Below the pieces are notes generated by a model. The model had not been told where the DNA came from and searched no databases. It saw only the letters and a list, made by a program, of their open reading frames with translations. This document shows positions 1-11,463 of a stretch of DNA of 64,000 nucleotides, in pieces. Position numbers and translations under genes: made by a program. The stretch is from Brachypodium distachyon (taxonomy: Eukaryota; Streptophyta; Magnoliopsida; Poales; Poaceae), in assembly GCF_000005505.3 (NCBI RefSeq), contig NC_016132.3, positions 31,944,914 through 32,008,913 on the forward strand, given 5' to 3'. The stretch's first letter is position 1, and the number at the start of each line of letters is the position of its first letter.

Positions 1-195
1 GTTTGACCTAGGATTTGAACCCAGGCCAAGCACTTCAGTCTCCCAAGTCCACATTACCAAGAACACATCCCTGTGGTACATTTCTCCATTTATCAAAGAT
101 ATAGTAATCCGTTTCCTTCGAACTTGAATAGCATAGACTCTACTCCAGGAACAGACTTGCAAACTCATGAAAACAAAAGTGTATACATAGCTTAC

Positions 196-2929
196 CTTAA
201 ATAAGCCATCGTATAGAGAGAGACCAATCAGTCGATTTTGAGGATCAATTACTCCAATCTACACTTCAAGTAACACAATTAAATTATGAATTGTAGTATA
301 ATAGTGATAAATTAGACTAAGAATATACTCCCTCCGTTCCTAAATTCTTGTCGTTGTTTTAGTTCAAATTTGTACTAAAACAGCGACAAGAATTTAGGAA
401 CGGAGGAAGTATTATACAACTACTCTCATCAAAAAGTGTTTCAAATGTTTGTTATTAAGAACTACATAACTGTACAGGACTCTTAAGAAGAAAGCAAATG
501 TTTCTGAATAAAACCCTCCATATTTCTGTACATATTGGTGGTTGTCCGTTAACCCTACTGCGACTACCCCTAGCTTGATAGATATAATCACTTGTTTGCC
601 ACCCATTCAATGTGGTACCTACATGTATCGTCATTTTTTTATTGCAGTTGGTTGGCTTGACATATACTTTTGAGATAATTGTTTTCTCAAATAAATATTT
701 TAAGAGAATTCTATTTAGCATAAAATTGGAAAATATGAGCACATAAATATTTAAAACAACTCATGTATGTAATATATATCTTTTGTTTAGTAGCAACGCA
801 CATGCATTTAGCTAGTTAAAAGAACAAGTCGAGAGAATCACACTACCTGTCCATTATCTGTAGGGCATCCAATAAAATCAGAAACATCCCCACCAGATCT
901 GCATATTCAAAGTGGTTATTTCCTTATTAAGATTTACAAAAGCTGAGAAAAGATTCCACAAACTTGCAAGGTAAATTTTGCTCTAATGGTGAGTGGCAAC
1001 ATAAGGGATTTGGATATCAATATGCATAATATCATAAGACAGACAACTAACATAGAAAAACATTTGCCATGTCCATCAGAAGATCCTTAAAACTAAGCAA
1101 AACCTTACTAGGCTACTCATTTGAAAGGTGTCAAATATATTAATATGGTTAGGGGCTTGGGGAATGAATGCATACTACTAAGACAGATTCCAGTTGAGTT
1201 CTATCAAAAGGTAAAGGTACTGGTTGGACTAGATTGATCTTCAGGTCACTACCTGCCTATAAAATAAGTCTTAGAACCACCAAACCAAGCGGTTGCAGGA
1301 ACAGATATAACATACCGGGTACATAGCTATTAACAATAATCGACTGATGGATGGACTTAAGATAAGCATCAGTCCTGATCATTGCTGTATATGTACAGAA
1401 CGTGATGAATGAAGGTCTAAACCTTGTAATAAGCTCTGAATTTCTTCCGTCCCAGTGAAGAACAATGCATCTGTATCTTTCCATACAGATGAAAAGAAAA
1501 TCTTGAGTTTCACTCTGGGAATGAAAAAGAAAATAGCTTACGAGTTATGATTATACTACAGAAATACTGCTAGAGGGCAAGGAGTGCCTTTCAACCAAAG
1601 GAACAGAAATTGAACTCACACGAGAACGGAAGAGCTCAAGTGTTGCAATTGTTCCATACAGAGGTACATCAACCATAAGCTGGCAACCAAAGGAAATACT
1701 TTATAGTTGCATCCAAGGAACTAATAGGTCCAGAAGAAACTACAACTGGTTAACTCAAAACATATTAGGGCCTGCTTGGATTCTTGTATTTATCTGAACA
1801 AGAGTAGCCATCATATAACCCTAAATAGCACATAATGATGCAATACAAGCGATTGACATATTCTAGGGGAGGCAAATGTCTCTGACCTGAAGGCCCTGAG
1901 GGGTAAGCAAATAAATCTCCATACGGTTACATTTCCTGAAAGTTTGTTGTGCAGAAAAGCATCAGCAAAATTTAAATAAAACATGCCAGATGATTTTGTT
2001 TTCATTTCATTTTAAAGAAGGAAAATCCCTTAACCAAATAAACCACAAGCTAAAAAGTTACCGTACACCCACACTTTTCAATATCTCGTCTAATTAGAGT
2101 TCACGATCTTGTAAGCTTCTTGAGAGGCATTACAATTTACAGCATCAATGTCACCATAACAAGGAGCTTGTTGTTATGAAGACATCAATCGCCTCTGAAT
2201 TGGGATGCTATTACTAGCCAGTGGCTACCACTTTGGCAAACTAACAATTGCAAACAAGGAAAGAAGACAGGATAATGCCTTGCATCCCAGGATGATTAAG
2301 AGAAACTTACAAACTTGACGATTTTGTAAACCCAAGATCCGTCACAATTTCAGGAATTAAAAAAAGAGTAACCCAAAAAAACCTCAAGCAGCCCACCGAT
2401 TACGAATTTCATACCAATCCACGGCCAATCCTATAGCTCGGATCTCTTGGGGAGTTCAGAATACCGGAACAAACCAATGACTCCATGAGAGGCTTGGATT
2501 TTATTTTTTTCACGCTTGTAAATTTTCATCCAAAAAGTATCACCCTATCCAAAATGTGGCATCCAAAAACAAATAATATTTCTCGAAAACGAGAACTAAA
2601 TTGAGAGCACACCCACCTCTCTGGAATACGATCATGTTAGTTCCTGAGCAAATAAGCACCGATGACCGATCGATCATTGCAGAAAGCATCGATGGGGCGG
2701 CTAGGGTTTTAGCCGAGCAAACTAGAACCCTAGCCCCGCCAAGCTACCCTCACAATCCTAGCGACCTCAGAAACCAATAGAGGAACAATCGCGCGGATTC
2801 AGAGAAATGCGTTAGAGGTGCTTACGCGACGATGAGGTTGAGGTGCTGGGGCGCGGTGAAGTTGCCGACGCACGAGTGGGAGACGGCCGTGGGCTTGTGC
2901 GCCGTCACAACGTAGTTCCATGCCTTTAT
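196..2929 (-). CDS. DDB1: DDB1-like gene, 5' part (six exons)
   Basis: This resembles the N-terminal beta-propeller of DNA damage-binding protein 1, the adaptor of CUL4 E3 ubiquitin ligases that acts in nuclear DNA repair and photomorphogenesis. Reading leftward, the exons are 2929-2826, 1935-1887, 1679-1620, 1514-1423, 898-847 and 258-196. All five introns have GT/AG ends and compatible phases, giving 140 codons without a stop. Recognisable stretches include WNYVVTAHKPT and SHSCVGNF in exon 1, LLTPQGLQ in exon 2, YGTIATLELF in exon 3, PTDNGQ in exon 5 and LYDGLF in exon 6. The codon where DDB1 normally starts is ATA (2929-2927), and no in-frame ATG lies upstream to about 3170. Exon 4 is quite diverged for a family that is usually highly conserved. 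I could not find the next exon in 1-195. It is either a diverged paralogue or a decaying copy; the homology is clear, the function is not. Confidence 0.82.
328..409. mobile_element. Stowaway MITE in DDB1-like intron 5
   Basis: An 82-bp near-perfect palindrome begins CTCCCTCCGTTCC and ends GGAACGGAGGAAG, flanked by TA on both sides (326-327 and 410-411). These are the ends and target duplication of Stowaway (Tc1/mariner) MITEs. It has no coding capacity and lies between exons 5 and 6 of the DDB1-like gene. Confidence 0.9.
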
Positions 2930-3238
2930 ATTCCCCTGCAGGCCGCCGAAGCAGCCGCGATCGACGCCGGCGCCGGAGAAGAGCGAGGAGAGGAGCAATG
3001 AGAGCGGAAGCGAAGAGCTCTGAGGGGAGGTGGGGGTGATGGAGCAAGAGCCAACAGGAGAGGAAATGAGGAATTGCGGAGAGCGCGGCAGGTTGCCTTA
3101 TGGCGGTCGAGCTGGGCTGCAGGCCCTCTATTGCTGGATTGGGCTCGCGTGTGGGTCCGTTTCGATGGCCCATACGGATTTAGCGTTTAAAAATTGGGGT
3201 GTCAGTCGGGAATGTTATTTATTTGTTAGGAAACACAG
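2930..3238. other. upstream flank of DDB1-like gene
   Basis: This GC-rich stretch lies immediately upstream of the DDB1-like exon 1 on the minus strand. It presumably holds its promoter and 5' UTR, but I see no clear TATA box. The open frame through it is not in the DDB1 frame. Confidence 0.4.
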
Positions 3239-3692
3239 TCTGTGTGACCTCCTCACTGCCGTCTACAGATTGGGACGGCGTGTGCCGCCAAACAGGAGTG
3301 CAATCATGGGGTTGGGCTCATGTGCAACGCCTACATTTGAGTCATCTTTCTTGTGGTGCATCGCTATTTGGTCAAAAATAGGCCTTGTTGTCCCTTAACA
3401 AGATTCTCGATTGTTATCTCGAACTACATTGACAGATGGCATTGGAGTTGCATCAAACACAGGAGTTCCGTCATTGTCAGAGTTGTGTTCCTACCATTAG
3501 GTGGATTTGTAGAATCAGCCATAATATCTTGTGAAGGGACAACATGGCCTATTTTTGACCAAACCGCGATGCACCACAAGAAGAATGACTCAAACGCAGG
3601 CGTTGCCCATGAGCCCAGCCCCCTGATTGCACTCCGGTTTGGTGGGATACGTCGCCCCAATCTGTAGATGGCACTGAGGAGGTCACATAGAC
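3239..3692. repeat. foldback inverted repeat
   Basis: Two arms of about 164 bp (3239-3402 and 3530-3692) are close inverted copies of each other, separated by a spacer of about 127 bp. Both arms hold the same phrases in opposite sense, for example 'gtgacctcctca' (3245) and 'tgaggaggtcac' (3676), and the shared 'tggtcaaaaatagg'. The arms contain short open frames that mirror each other, so the frames are by-products of the repeat. It sits at the left edge of the DNA-transposon region and could be a transposon end or a nested foldback element. Confidence 0.75.
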
Positions 3693-3792
3693 GTGAAACG
3701 TTGATGAACAACTTGAAAGGTATGCGAAGGAACATGCTGGAAGGGTTGCCAAGCATACCGAGTAAGTCAGGCAGTACTACAGGAAGTTCCCC

Positions 3793-5374
3793 ATGAGGAA
3801 GAAGGATGCATCAAATGTTCCAGCTGATCACACTGAAAATGTCCGTGTATCAGGTGGTTCAGATCATGATTTTGAAGCCCCGCCTTCACCAACAGTGAAA
3901 AACAAGATCAGGTTTGTTGTTGCTAAACGGAAGATCTCACGCGTATCGTCTCAGGACTCTCTTGGTGCCGTCAATCCACGACGTAGCGCTCGCATTGCGA
4001 CCTCCCCTGGTGCTATCGCTGCGCACCCAACTCTATCTAGTGGAAAAGTCTCTGGGAGCAAGCGTTGTCGATCGGTCGATAAATCTTATGTTCCAGATGG
4101 CAAGGATGATGTTGCTTCTGTGGCTGGTGAAGTTGATGAAGCCAAGGTTTTCCTTTTACCTTATTTTATTCTTTAATCCATATTTCATGTGTTTGTGAAA
4201 TTCATTGTATATGAAATATGAACTTCCTCGACATCATTGTCCTAATTATTTTCTTTCGGTTTTCTATGAACTTCATAGTTTATGTCTCTTTTTGTGAACT
4301 TCATCAACTATGCGTGTTATAATTAATTTTCTCGGGTCTATTGTGAACTCCACATTTTGTGTTTCTTTGTCGAACTTTGATATTGTATGAATATAAATTT
4401 CCTAAACATTTTGTTGTTATAATTAACCAAGAAGAAGATGAGAGGCGGCGCAGGTTGCAGCAGCAAAGTGGCTGGTAGTGTTATGAAAAAAAAAAGGAAA
4501 GGTGGGATTATTAAGAAAGCTAAAATTGGCAACAATGATGATAGTTCGGATGACATTCCTAAAGGATGATTCCAGCAGACTGTCCGATGCTCTTTGGGTG
4601 AAGTAATCGAGGCTGCCAAGTTGCTGAAGAAACCTCACAGAGAGAAAGTCAGTAAAGCGGTTTTGGTTGTGTCTTTGACTAGGTCTTAGAAGGCAATGTG
4701 TCGCGTGTTCTGTTGTGCTATTTGTTGATGAACATGGACACAAAAACGATGAAGATAGACTACGGTTCTGGCAGGGTGTTGATTGTTAAAGAGATTCAGT
4801 CCACCATATATTCGGGTTTCCTTGCGGAGGTGAAACAGCCCCAAGACTGTCTGACAGTGGTCATGATGCTGCATTGACGAGTCTTAAGGAAGAACTTGGG
4901 TTTGAGAGGACGGCCAGTATCGATACCAAGGATCTCCGCAAGCTATTGGCTGATTTGGTTGAAGACGAGACCAAAGTTGATTCAGCTGTCGAAGTTTTCT
5001 TCTCTATTCTGTACAGCAAGCTTATCTATCCTGGTTCAGCAGTTTGCTTGGGATGGGAGGCTGCGATGCTTGTCAACATGGACTACAAGAAGATGGCCAG
5101 AATTGACTTTTTCCAGCTAGTTGTTAACAAGCTGAAGCGAGCAGCTGAGAAATACCAGAACACAGATATCCCACAGGCTGGGCCCGAAGGGTGTGGAGTT
5201 GTCCCTCTTGTCATGTACTTGGACAGCTGCCACTCAAAGTCTCACTCTTTTATGCATCGTCTCACGTCTCGTGCCAATTATGTGCATTAGAAACCGCTTA
5301 GAGCAATATTTTCACAAGATCGAGTCAGGATTGGGAAAAACGATCTTTCGAAGTATGTTTTTGGGAAGTTGCCG
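3793..5374 (+). pseudogene. Ulp1-like TE protein, N-terminal part (broken)
   Basis: This is a degraded coding region resembling the N-terminal half of grass Ulp1 (SUMO-protease-like, peptidase C48) proteins carried by Mutator-like and other large DNA transposons. It opens with a lysine- and serine-rich region (3793-4170). A segment at 4690-4860 reads like the usual 'LLMNMDTKTMKIDYG' domain. The best-preserved block, 4874-5290, contains LIYPGSAVCLGWEAAM and a CGVVPLVMYLDSC segment. A stop falls at 5288-5290; the next coding words (IGKNDLSKYVFGKLP) are in a shifted frame and end at a GTGAGT splice donor at 5375. Another frameshift near 4800 separates the first two blocks. The catalytic part lies further right. 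Assignment to this family is by recognition of its characteristic layout, not a search. Confidence 0.6.
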
Positions 5375-7276
5375 GTGAGTTAAGATATATACTCTTCACA
5401 TTAATGTCTACCTTCTCCAAGTCATATCATGTGTGCACTTCAATTTTCTATACATGTGAACTTCTTCACTGTTATAGCTTTTTTTTTTGTAGTGAAGTTA
5501 CTATTTTTTTTTATATAAGGAGTGAAACTTTTCATCTTGTATGATCTGACACATGTACATGTAGGTTGAATCCTTCTGAAGCCATATATCTTTCCATCTT
5601 CAGTATGTCTCAACTATATGATCATAGTAATGTGTCTTGTGTTATCTGTATATATGTAGATGGAGGTGGACGCAAGGTCCATGGAAAAGCCAACAACACC
5701 GCCTGAAGGAGCCTGAACCGCCAATCCCCAACAGGTAACCACATCTTTGTGTCCTCTATATCTGAGAATAGATAATGTTCATCTGTAAACAGAGAAGCCA
5801 CTTGTTTCTATGGCAGGGATCAACCTGTATACTTTCTGTTAGTAATTTAATAGCATCTCGTAGTGTGAATCGATTATGTGGTTTTGAAGGTAAAGCAATC
5901 TGAGAAATGATCTTTCTCTGAAACGAGAACACCAGAGAAATTGTGGTGCTCTTAGCTACTGTTTTGTTGATTGGAAAGTAATCTCACACTGTTCATCAAC
6001 AGAAATAAAATAGAGAGATGAATAATTAACAGGTGCTGTTTTTCCTATGAAACATAGGAGCTTCGGAGAACTGTGATTAGTAAAATTTAAATCGGAAAAC
6101 AATTACGTCTGCCTCTCTAAATAGCATGGGATGGTTTGATTACTCAGCCAAAACATGGAATTTCATATCATTTCAAGAACTCCTGCTACTGTACTAAAAT
6201 CTGCAACTACCTCCTTTTTTCTCCCATGCTACTGTACTTCTTTTTTCCACACGACCAGGCCTCATCTTGCTGACTTGAAGCATCCCATGCTACTAGAATC
6301 TGCAACTAAAATCTGTACTAAAATCTGCAACTAAAGTCTGTACTAAAATCTGCAACTAGCTCCTTTTTTCTCCCATGCTACTATACTACTGCACTAACAT
6401 CTGTACTCCCATATCCTCCATTTTCCTTCCTTTTTAGTTAGTTTCTTCAGTTCAGTTCACGTGTTTTCCTTCCCAGCAAATAGTTCACTTACACTCTGAA
6501 AAGAGGTGCTATCTAGTGCAATTCAAATCACTTTTCAGTTTTCTTGTACAGACTCCATTGTTGTCTACTATAGTTACATTACCAGCCTTTTCTCTTTATT
6601 ACATTCAGCTATGTTGATATATAAACTAAGGAAAGATACATAACTTTGAGCATTATCTCATTATTTCAGTTCCTGAGATAAATTCTCAGTTCATACTAAA
6701 TAGTTGTCAGATAGTTCTTAGTATTGTTTTGTCATTATATTTCAGTATACGTTAGCTGCTTGCCCATTCAGAGATTTTCAATTTGTTTTAATGTTGATTT
6801 GAGTCCCTTCATTATAGACTTTCAGTCGTGCATGCATCTCATTTGTAGTTCTTCCAGGCTAGCAACACAAGCTTGATGCACTGGTTGATTCTGGATGACG
6901 TCTACATGTGTGAATGGAGCTCGATCGCAAACTCTACAAGTCATCATTTTGGGTTTATAGATGGACTATTAGGCCTTTAGAAGCTAACCAGCTGTCATTT
7001 TGGGTTTCTAGATGAACTACATGTGTCTTTTGCACTTCTGGGTATGATGAAGCTAGTTCTCTGTGATCGAGTGAATGCCTTTTGTATAATATATGATGTT
7101 CTCTAGAACACAAAATGTTGTGATGTGCATTTTTGTTGATAGGAACTTTGAGATATTTTTTGTGTGACCAAATTTAATGTGTTCTTGTCTGATTGTCTAT
7201 CAAACCCTGTTTGAATTTTGGATTGTGGAATTGAAAACAGCTATGAATTTCATATTTTTTTATGCATACCGTGTAA
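5375..7276. other. non-coding AT-rich stretch
   Basis: No credible coding region is seen. It begins after a splice donor, so part may be intron of the broken Ulp1-like gene. It contains a degenerate tandem repeat (annotated separately) and otherwise low-complexity AT-rich sequence. Confidence 0.5.
6182..6412. repeat. degenerate short tandem repeat
   Basis: Repeated phrases such as 'aaaatctgcaact', 'ctgtactaaaatctg' and 'tcccatgctact' recur at irregular 20-30 bp spacing. They form a decayed minisatellite in otherwise unremarkable sequence. Confidence 0.6.
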
Positions 7277-7560
7277 ACTGCCGGCAAAAGTATGCTCGGC
7301 AATCTGCCTGCCAGGAAAAATGTATGTTTCAGTGGCAATCATATTCCGGCAAAACTATTACCTAGGGCAATGAAACTGCCGATAAAATCTGCCTGCGGCA
7401 AACATTAAGACTGCCGGCAAAAGTATAGAACAGCAGGCAGAGGAACTTCTGGCAAAAGTCTAACTGCCAGCAAAGATTAAGAGGGCAGCCCTGCCTGCCG
7501 GCAAAACTAGTTCGAGGGCACACTATCTGCCGGCAAAGGCCACTTTTCCCGGCAGTTTGT
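7277..7560. repeat. CTGCCGGCAAA motif cluster
   Basis: About ten copies of CTGCCGGCAAA or close variants lie within 280 bp, including 7280, 7410, 7492 and 7528, and one in inverse orientation at about 7550 ('cccggcagtttg'). Clusters of a 10-15 bp motif like this are typical of CACTA transposon subterminal regions, but no CACTA terminus is visible beside it. It directly precedes the Ulp1-like catalytic exons, so it may be a nested insertion remnant. Confidence 0.65.
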
Positions 7561-7985
7561 TTGTCTCCACAACTGGGATGTCGTTTAGTGAGAAGCTGTG
7601 GAAGCAAGCTGCCAATTCTGAAGGGGAGTTTTTCACTCCAAAATCTATTGATCACTTCACCATGGAGTATGTTAGAGTGCCGAAGCAGAGAACTGTGTTA
7701 GTATCGTTTGACCTTATTATTATTTCACTTACAATCCTTTTTTTGTTTGTTGGCATGCACCATCATATCATTCTCCCTCACTGACCGGTCCATTTTTTTT
7801 ACATATGCAGACATGACTGTGGGTTCTTCATGCTTTAGATATTGCAGTCGTGGGATGGACAGAGCGTGGTAATTTTCAAACAAGCGGATATCTTGAACAT
7901 TAGGATGACCTTACTCTATAGCTGGCTGACGACGAGTGATTTTAACATTTACATGGATGCTGTATTGGGTATTGATGAAGGTATA
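7557..7985 (+). pseudogene. Ulp1-like cysteine protease core fragment
   Basis: Two pieces separated by an apparent intron (about 7700-7810) read like the catalytic end of Ulp1-like TE proteins. The first is 7575-7700, with FTMEYVRVPKQRT. The second starts near 7812 with HDCGFFML, the usual setting of the catalytic cysteine, followed by LQSWDGQSVV. A TAG immediately after FFML interrupts the frame. In the family this domain is a C48-type desumoylating protease fold; here it is broken. Homology is inferred from motif and position. Confidence 0.6.
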
Positions 7986-8110
7986 TCTTTGTCCTTATAA
8001 AGCCATCACTTTACTATTAACCCGTCTTTAGCTCTGAAGTGAACTCCTCTTTATTTCTCAAGTAAACCCTTCTTAGTTCTCGAGTGAACTTCCTTCCTTC
8101 TTTTTGAATT

Positions 8111-10308
8111 AGGCACACCTCTTGGGTTAGAGGAGGATAATTTCACTCTTTTTGAGACCCAGGTCTGCAAACCTGAGGTTCATATGATACCTGAAACAGA
8201 TTATTTAAATCAGACTAGTAAGGCGAAGAAGGCTCTATCTTGCTTGTACCCCATTGAAAAAAAAAGCAGGCAAAAAAGAAGCCCGCGCATCTGTTGAGAA
8301 GGCTGCGGTTTTGCTTATCGATGATGATGATGATTTCGTGTCACCTGTACCACCAAAGACGAGGAGCAAGCCTGGTAAACAGCAAAAGGAAATACCCTCA
8401 ACGACCAGCAGTGATGATTTTGTAACTCAGCAAGTCAGGCGACGACCTAGCGGTCGTTGTGTTTTGTCTAATAAGAGGGCGACAAAAGTTCCCAAGAAGA
8501 TGAGAGTTCCTGTGTTGAAGCTAGTCCCCTACACTTTTCCGCTGCTATCCAACGCGCGCGATATTAAAAGTCTGGTCCTGAGCAAGGATTATCAGCAGGA
8601 ATTTGGGGAGTGAGTGTTCGATCTGTTCTGCATTTATTTTCTACATTTTTATTTGTTTTTTGTAATATTATGCTTGTCACATTTATTTTTTATCCAGGGT
8701 TCCTTTGTGCAAGTTCATCTCCCCCACTGGTGACGCTTTGGTCATCAATGGAAAATTCATGTACAAGTTGTTCGGGCGATGCAAGATGTTCGATGCTGAA
8801 ATCATTGATCTCATAATTTCTTATTGGAAGGGCAGCCCAGACATGAAACATTTGTTTGATTTTGGGGTCCGTGTTTTGCTTGGACCTTTTGTCATCACAC
8901 TGTATGCTTACTACTATTTCCTTATGAGTTATACATATTGGTTTTTGTCATCTGAAGTACAGTGTTTATTTCATGTGAACTTCCTTTTTATTTCATCAGT
9001 TATACATCTATTTTTGGTTTTGTCACCAGAACTACCCTTTTTCGTACATGTGAACTTCCTTTTTTCTTATACGTGAACTTCCCATTTTACTTTTATCAGT
9101 TAAACATCCCCTTTTTTCTGTTTTTTTATCATATGAACTACCATGTCCCTTACCCGTGAACTTCCCTTTTCATTGTATGGTGAATATCCATTTTTTCTAA
9201 AGGTATACATCTTTTTTTTTGGTCCATCTGAACTACCATGTTTCTCATATGTGAACTTCATATATACTTGTTGCTACCTTTTTTTTTCTATCCAAACATA
9301 ACATTGTGCATTTGTATATAATACCCGACTTATGATATGTTGCAGTACATACTTGATGTTTCTCCGTTTCCGCGCGTGGATAGCAAAGGTAACCCGATTG
9401 AAAGGTCTCCATTTAATGTGAAGGAAGCGGCCAGAATGTTCAAAAATTATGTGAGGGAATGTGAGAATGTGTTGACGGCAAATGTGGTAACTAGCAGTGA
9501 ACTTTCATACACTGTCCTGAACTTCATTCTTATACCACCAAATGATGCGTGTGACTAAATGAAAATTCTTTTTGCTTTTCATAGGTCCTGATTCCTAACT
9601 TCAAGTCGTCCCACTACACGATTTACGGGCTTAATAGGATCATGGGTACATTTCACATTTTCGATAGAAGAAGATATACTGGTTTTAGGATCAGCAGGGG
9701 ACGATACCCTGAAGAACGCGTTGAAGTTGGAAGTTTATGTTTTGTTTGAACCCTTCTTGTTTCTGTTTCTACCTTTTCACTCATCCTTATCTCCTAAAAC
9801 AGGCGAGGAGACTGGTTGCTTTGATAAAGGAGGTGTACAGGGAAGAAGAGTACAACAAGAAAAATCAGTTTGACTGGGTGGCACTTGCAGAAAAGTGCAA
9901 CTACGTGCAGACACCTGAGTAGGGTGCTAACAAGTGTGCTTTCTATGTCTTGAAGTTGGCCACCATATTTGATGGAGAGAAGTTTGTTGAGAAGATAAAG
10001 TCAAAAGATGTTAGTAATTTTTCTCATCTTTTATCACCAAGCTATTCAAGGATGTTTTTACTTATACCCTTACCTCTGTTTTTATTTATGATGTCTTTGT
10101 TCCCTGTTTTTCTTTGCATGTGTAGCGACAAGTGGAGGACTAGAAGGCGGAGTACATGTACCAAGTGATGTACCACCCGACGAATGAACTGTCTCCTGCT
10201 GATTGGCCAAGCACACTCAGAGATCTTGTTCTGCTATTAGGGATTGCGTCGCAGTCTACCCTTGATGCCACTTCAGATTATTCTCAAGCGCGTGGTCTTC
10301 AAAATTAG
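8111..10308 (+). pseudogene. Ulp1-like protein, second catalytic region (broken)
   Basis: A second, longer run of Ulp1-like coding sequence. It passes from a segment at 8111-8250 through a lysine-rich region with an acidic IDDDDDF tract into FMYKLFGRCKMFDAE (8755-8800). The reading frame shifts at an A9 run near 8249-8257. After an AT-rich intron-like gap full of TGAACTTCC motifs, 9337-9500 reads ILDVSPFPRVDSKG. Then 9595-9730 has SSHYTIYGLNRIMG and FHIFDRR, the likely catalytic His and Asp. After another gap come FDWVALAEKCNYVQTPE and NKCAFYVLKLATIFDG, with the likely catalytic Cys. The last exon starts after 'tgtag' at about 10126 and ends at TAG 10308. In-frame stops occur after VQTPE (9921) and in the last exon. 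It may be the same gene as the fragments to the left, or a second copy. Confidence 0.6.
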
Positions 10309-11463
10309 GCAATTTGATTTGTCGGTGCCTTTGTTTATGTAATGTAACGAACCATGTTTGTGAGTTGCCACTTGTGTTTTTCTGTGCACTTATGTTTTGT
10401 AATGAATCATCCCAACGACGCTGTGAGTTTAACTTTTGTACCTGGGGACTTTGTGTCTTGTACATTGTCAGTAACTTATATGTATGAACTCCCCTAGTTC
10501 TCCTTTTGGACCTAACCTTTGTTATTTTTGCCGTATGAAGTTATTCCGGTGCATAAGTTACGTATTTTTATATGTTTTGCTATGACTTATGTTTAGCCAT
10601 GACAGAACCTCCTCAATGTGAAAGGTTGAACTTCTTGGGTCTAGTTTTAGCTCTGTTTGTTTTGTTGCTACATATTTTTTAATGTTCATGTGTATATCTG
10701 AGACTTATGTGTTCATGTAAAACAAAACTTCCATGGCAGTAAAGAGTGAACTTCCAAGTGCATCACTGTTTCTTTTAAAATGGACTTTTATATGGTGAAC
10801 TACACAAAATCACTCATTCTGACAGTCAACTTACATGTTTACGTGTATCATAACTTGTTCAGTATGTACATATGAACTTCCAGTTCTTCTTCGTTCAATG
10901 TAACCTTCCTTTTTTCTTGTTTTGATGAACTCTTGAGTTAGAAGAGACAGAACCTCCCCCGAATACAAAAGAGTGAACTTCATGTTTTGTTTTGTTTTTT
11001 ATTTAGGTCTTTCTGTATTGTGGACTTCTATCTATTGTAAGACAGAACTTTCGAGCAGTAAAGAGTGAACTTCCCTAATAATTTATGACTGAACTCCCAA
11101 AGTTAAGATAGTGAAGTCAACACATTAATCACAGTAACAAATAAACTCAGACAAGTTAAGTGAACACCATAAGGCCCTTTTTTCATTTAGATACAGTGAA
11201 CTTCATAGATGATTTTTACTAATGATATATTGAACTCCCTTAATTTTTTCATATGTATTTGGAATGCGGAATACTGCAGCCTTGCACTACATCTTGTCTT
11301 GTGGTACGCATTGGTTGTACCTGATCTTCGGGGCTGCTCTTTTGAGCAATCTTCTGCGATTCCAGCTCCATCTGCGTGCAGAGTTGTTCTTCTAGCTGCA
11401 ACTTCTTGCAATCATGGCATTGTGCCCTCTACTTTTTCCACAGTTGCTACAAGTTCTCTTCCC
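10309..11463. other. non-coding spacer between converging transposon genes
   Basis: An AT-rich spacer between the plus-strand Ulp1-like remnant and the minus-strand zinc-knuckle remnant. It holds a dense run of the TGAACTTCC motif (10480-11240). I see no credible gene. Confidence 0.5.

Noticed and set aside
1..60. tRNA-like B-box words ('gggttcaaatcctagg' on the minus strand)
   Set aside because: No A-box or cloverleaf could be formed; at most a SINE fragment.
2799..3173. 124-residue minus-strand ORF starting ATGGGCCATCG
   Set aside because: It runs over DDB1-like exon 1 in the wrong frame; the correct frame gives WNYVVTAHKPT.
7362..7655. minus-strand ORF of 97 codons
   Set aside because: It follows the CTGCCGGCAAA repeat and has no motif; cysteine-rich composition is a repeat effect.
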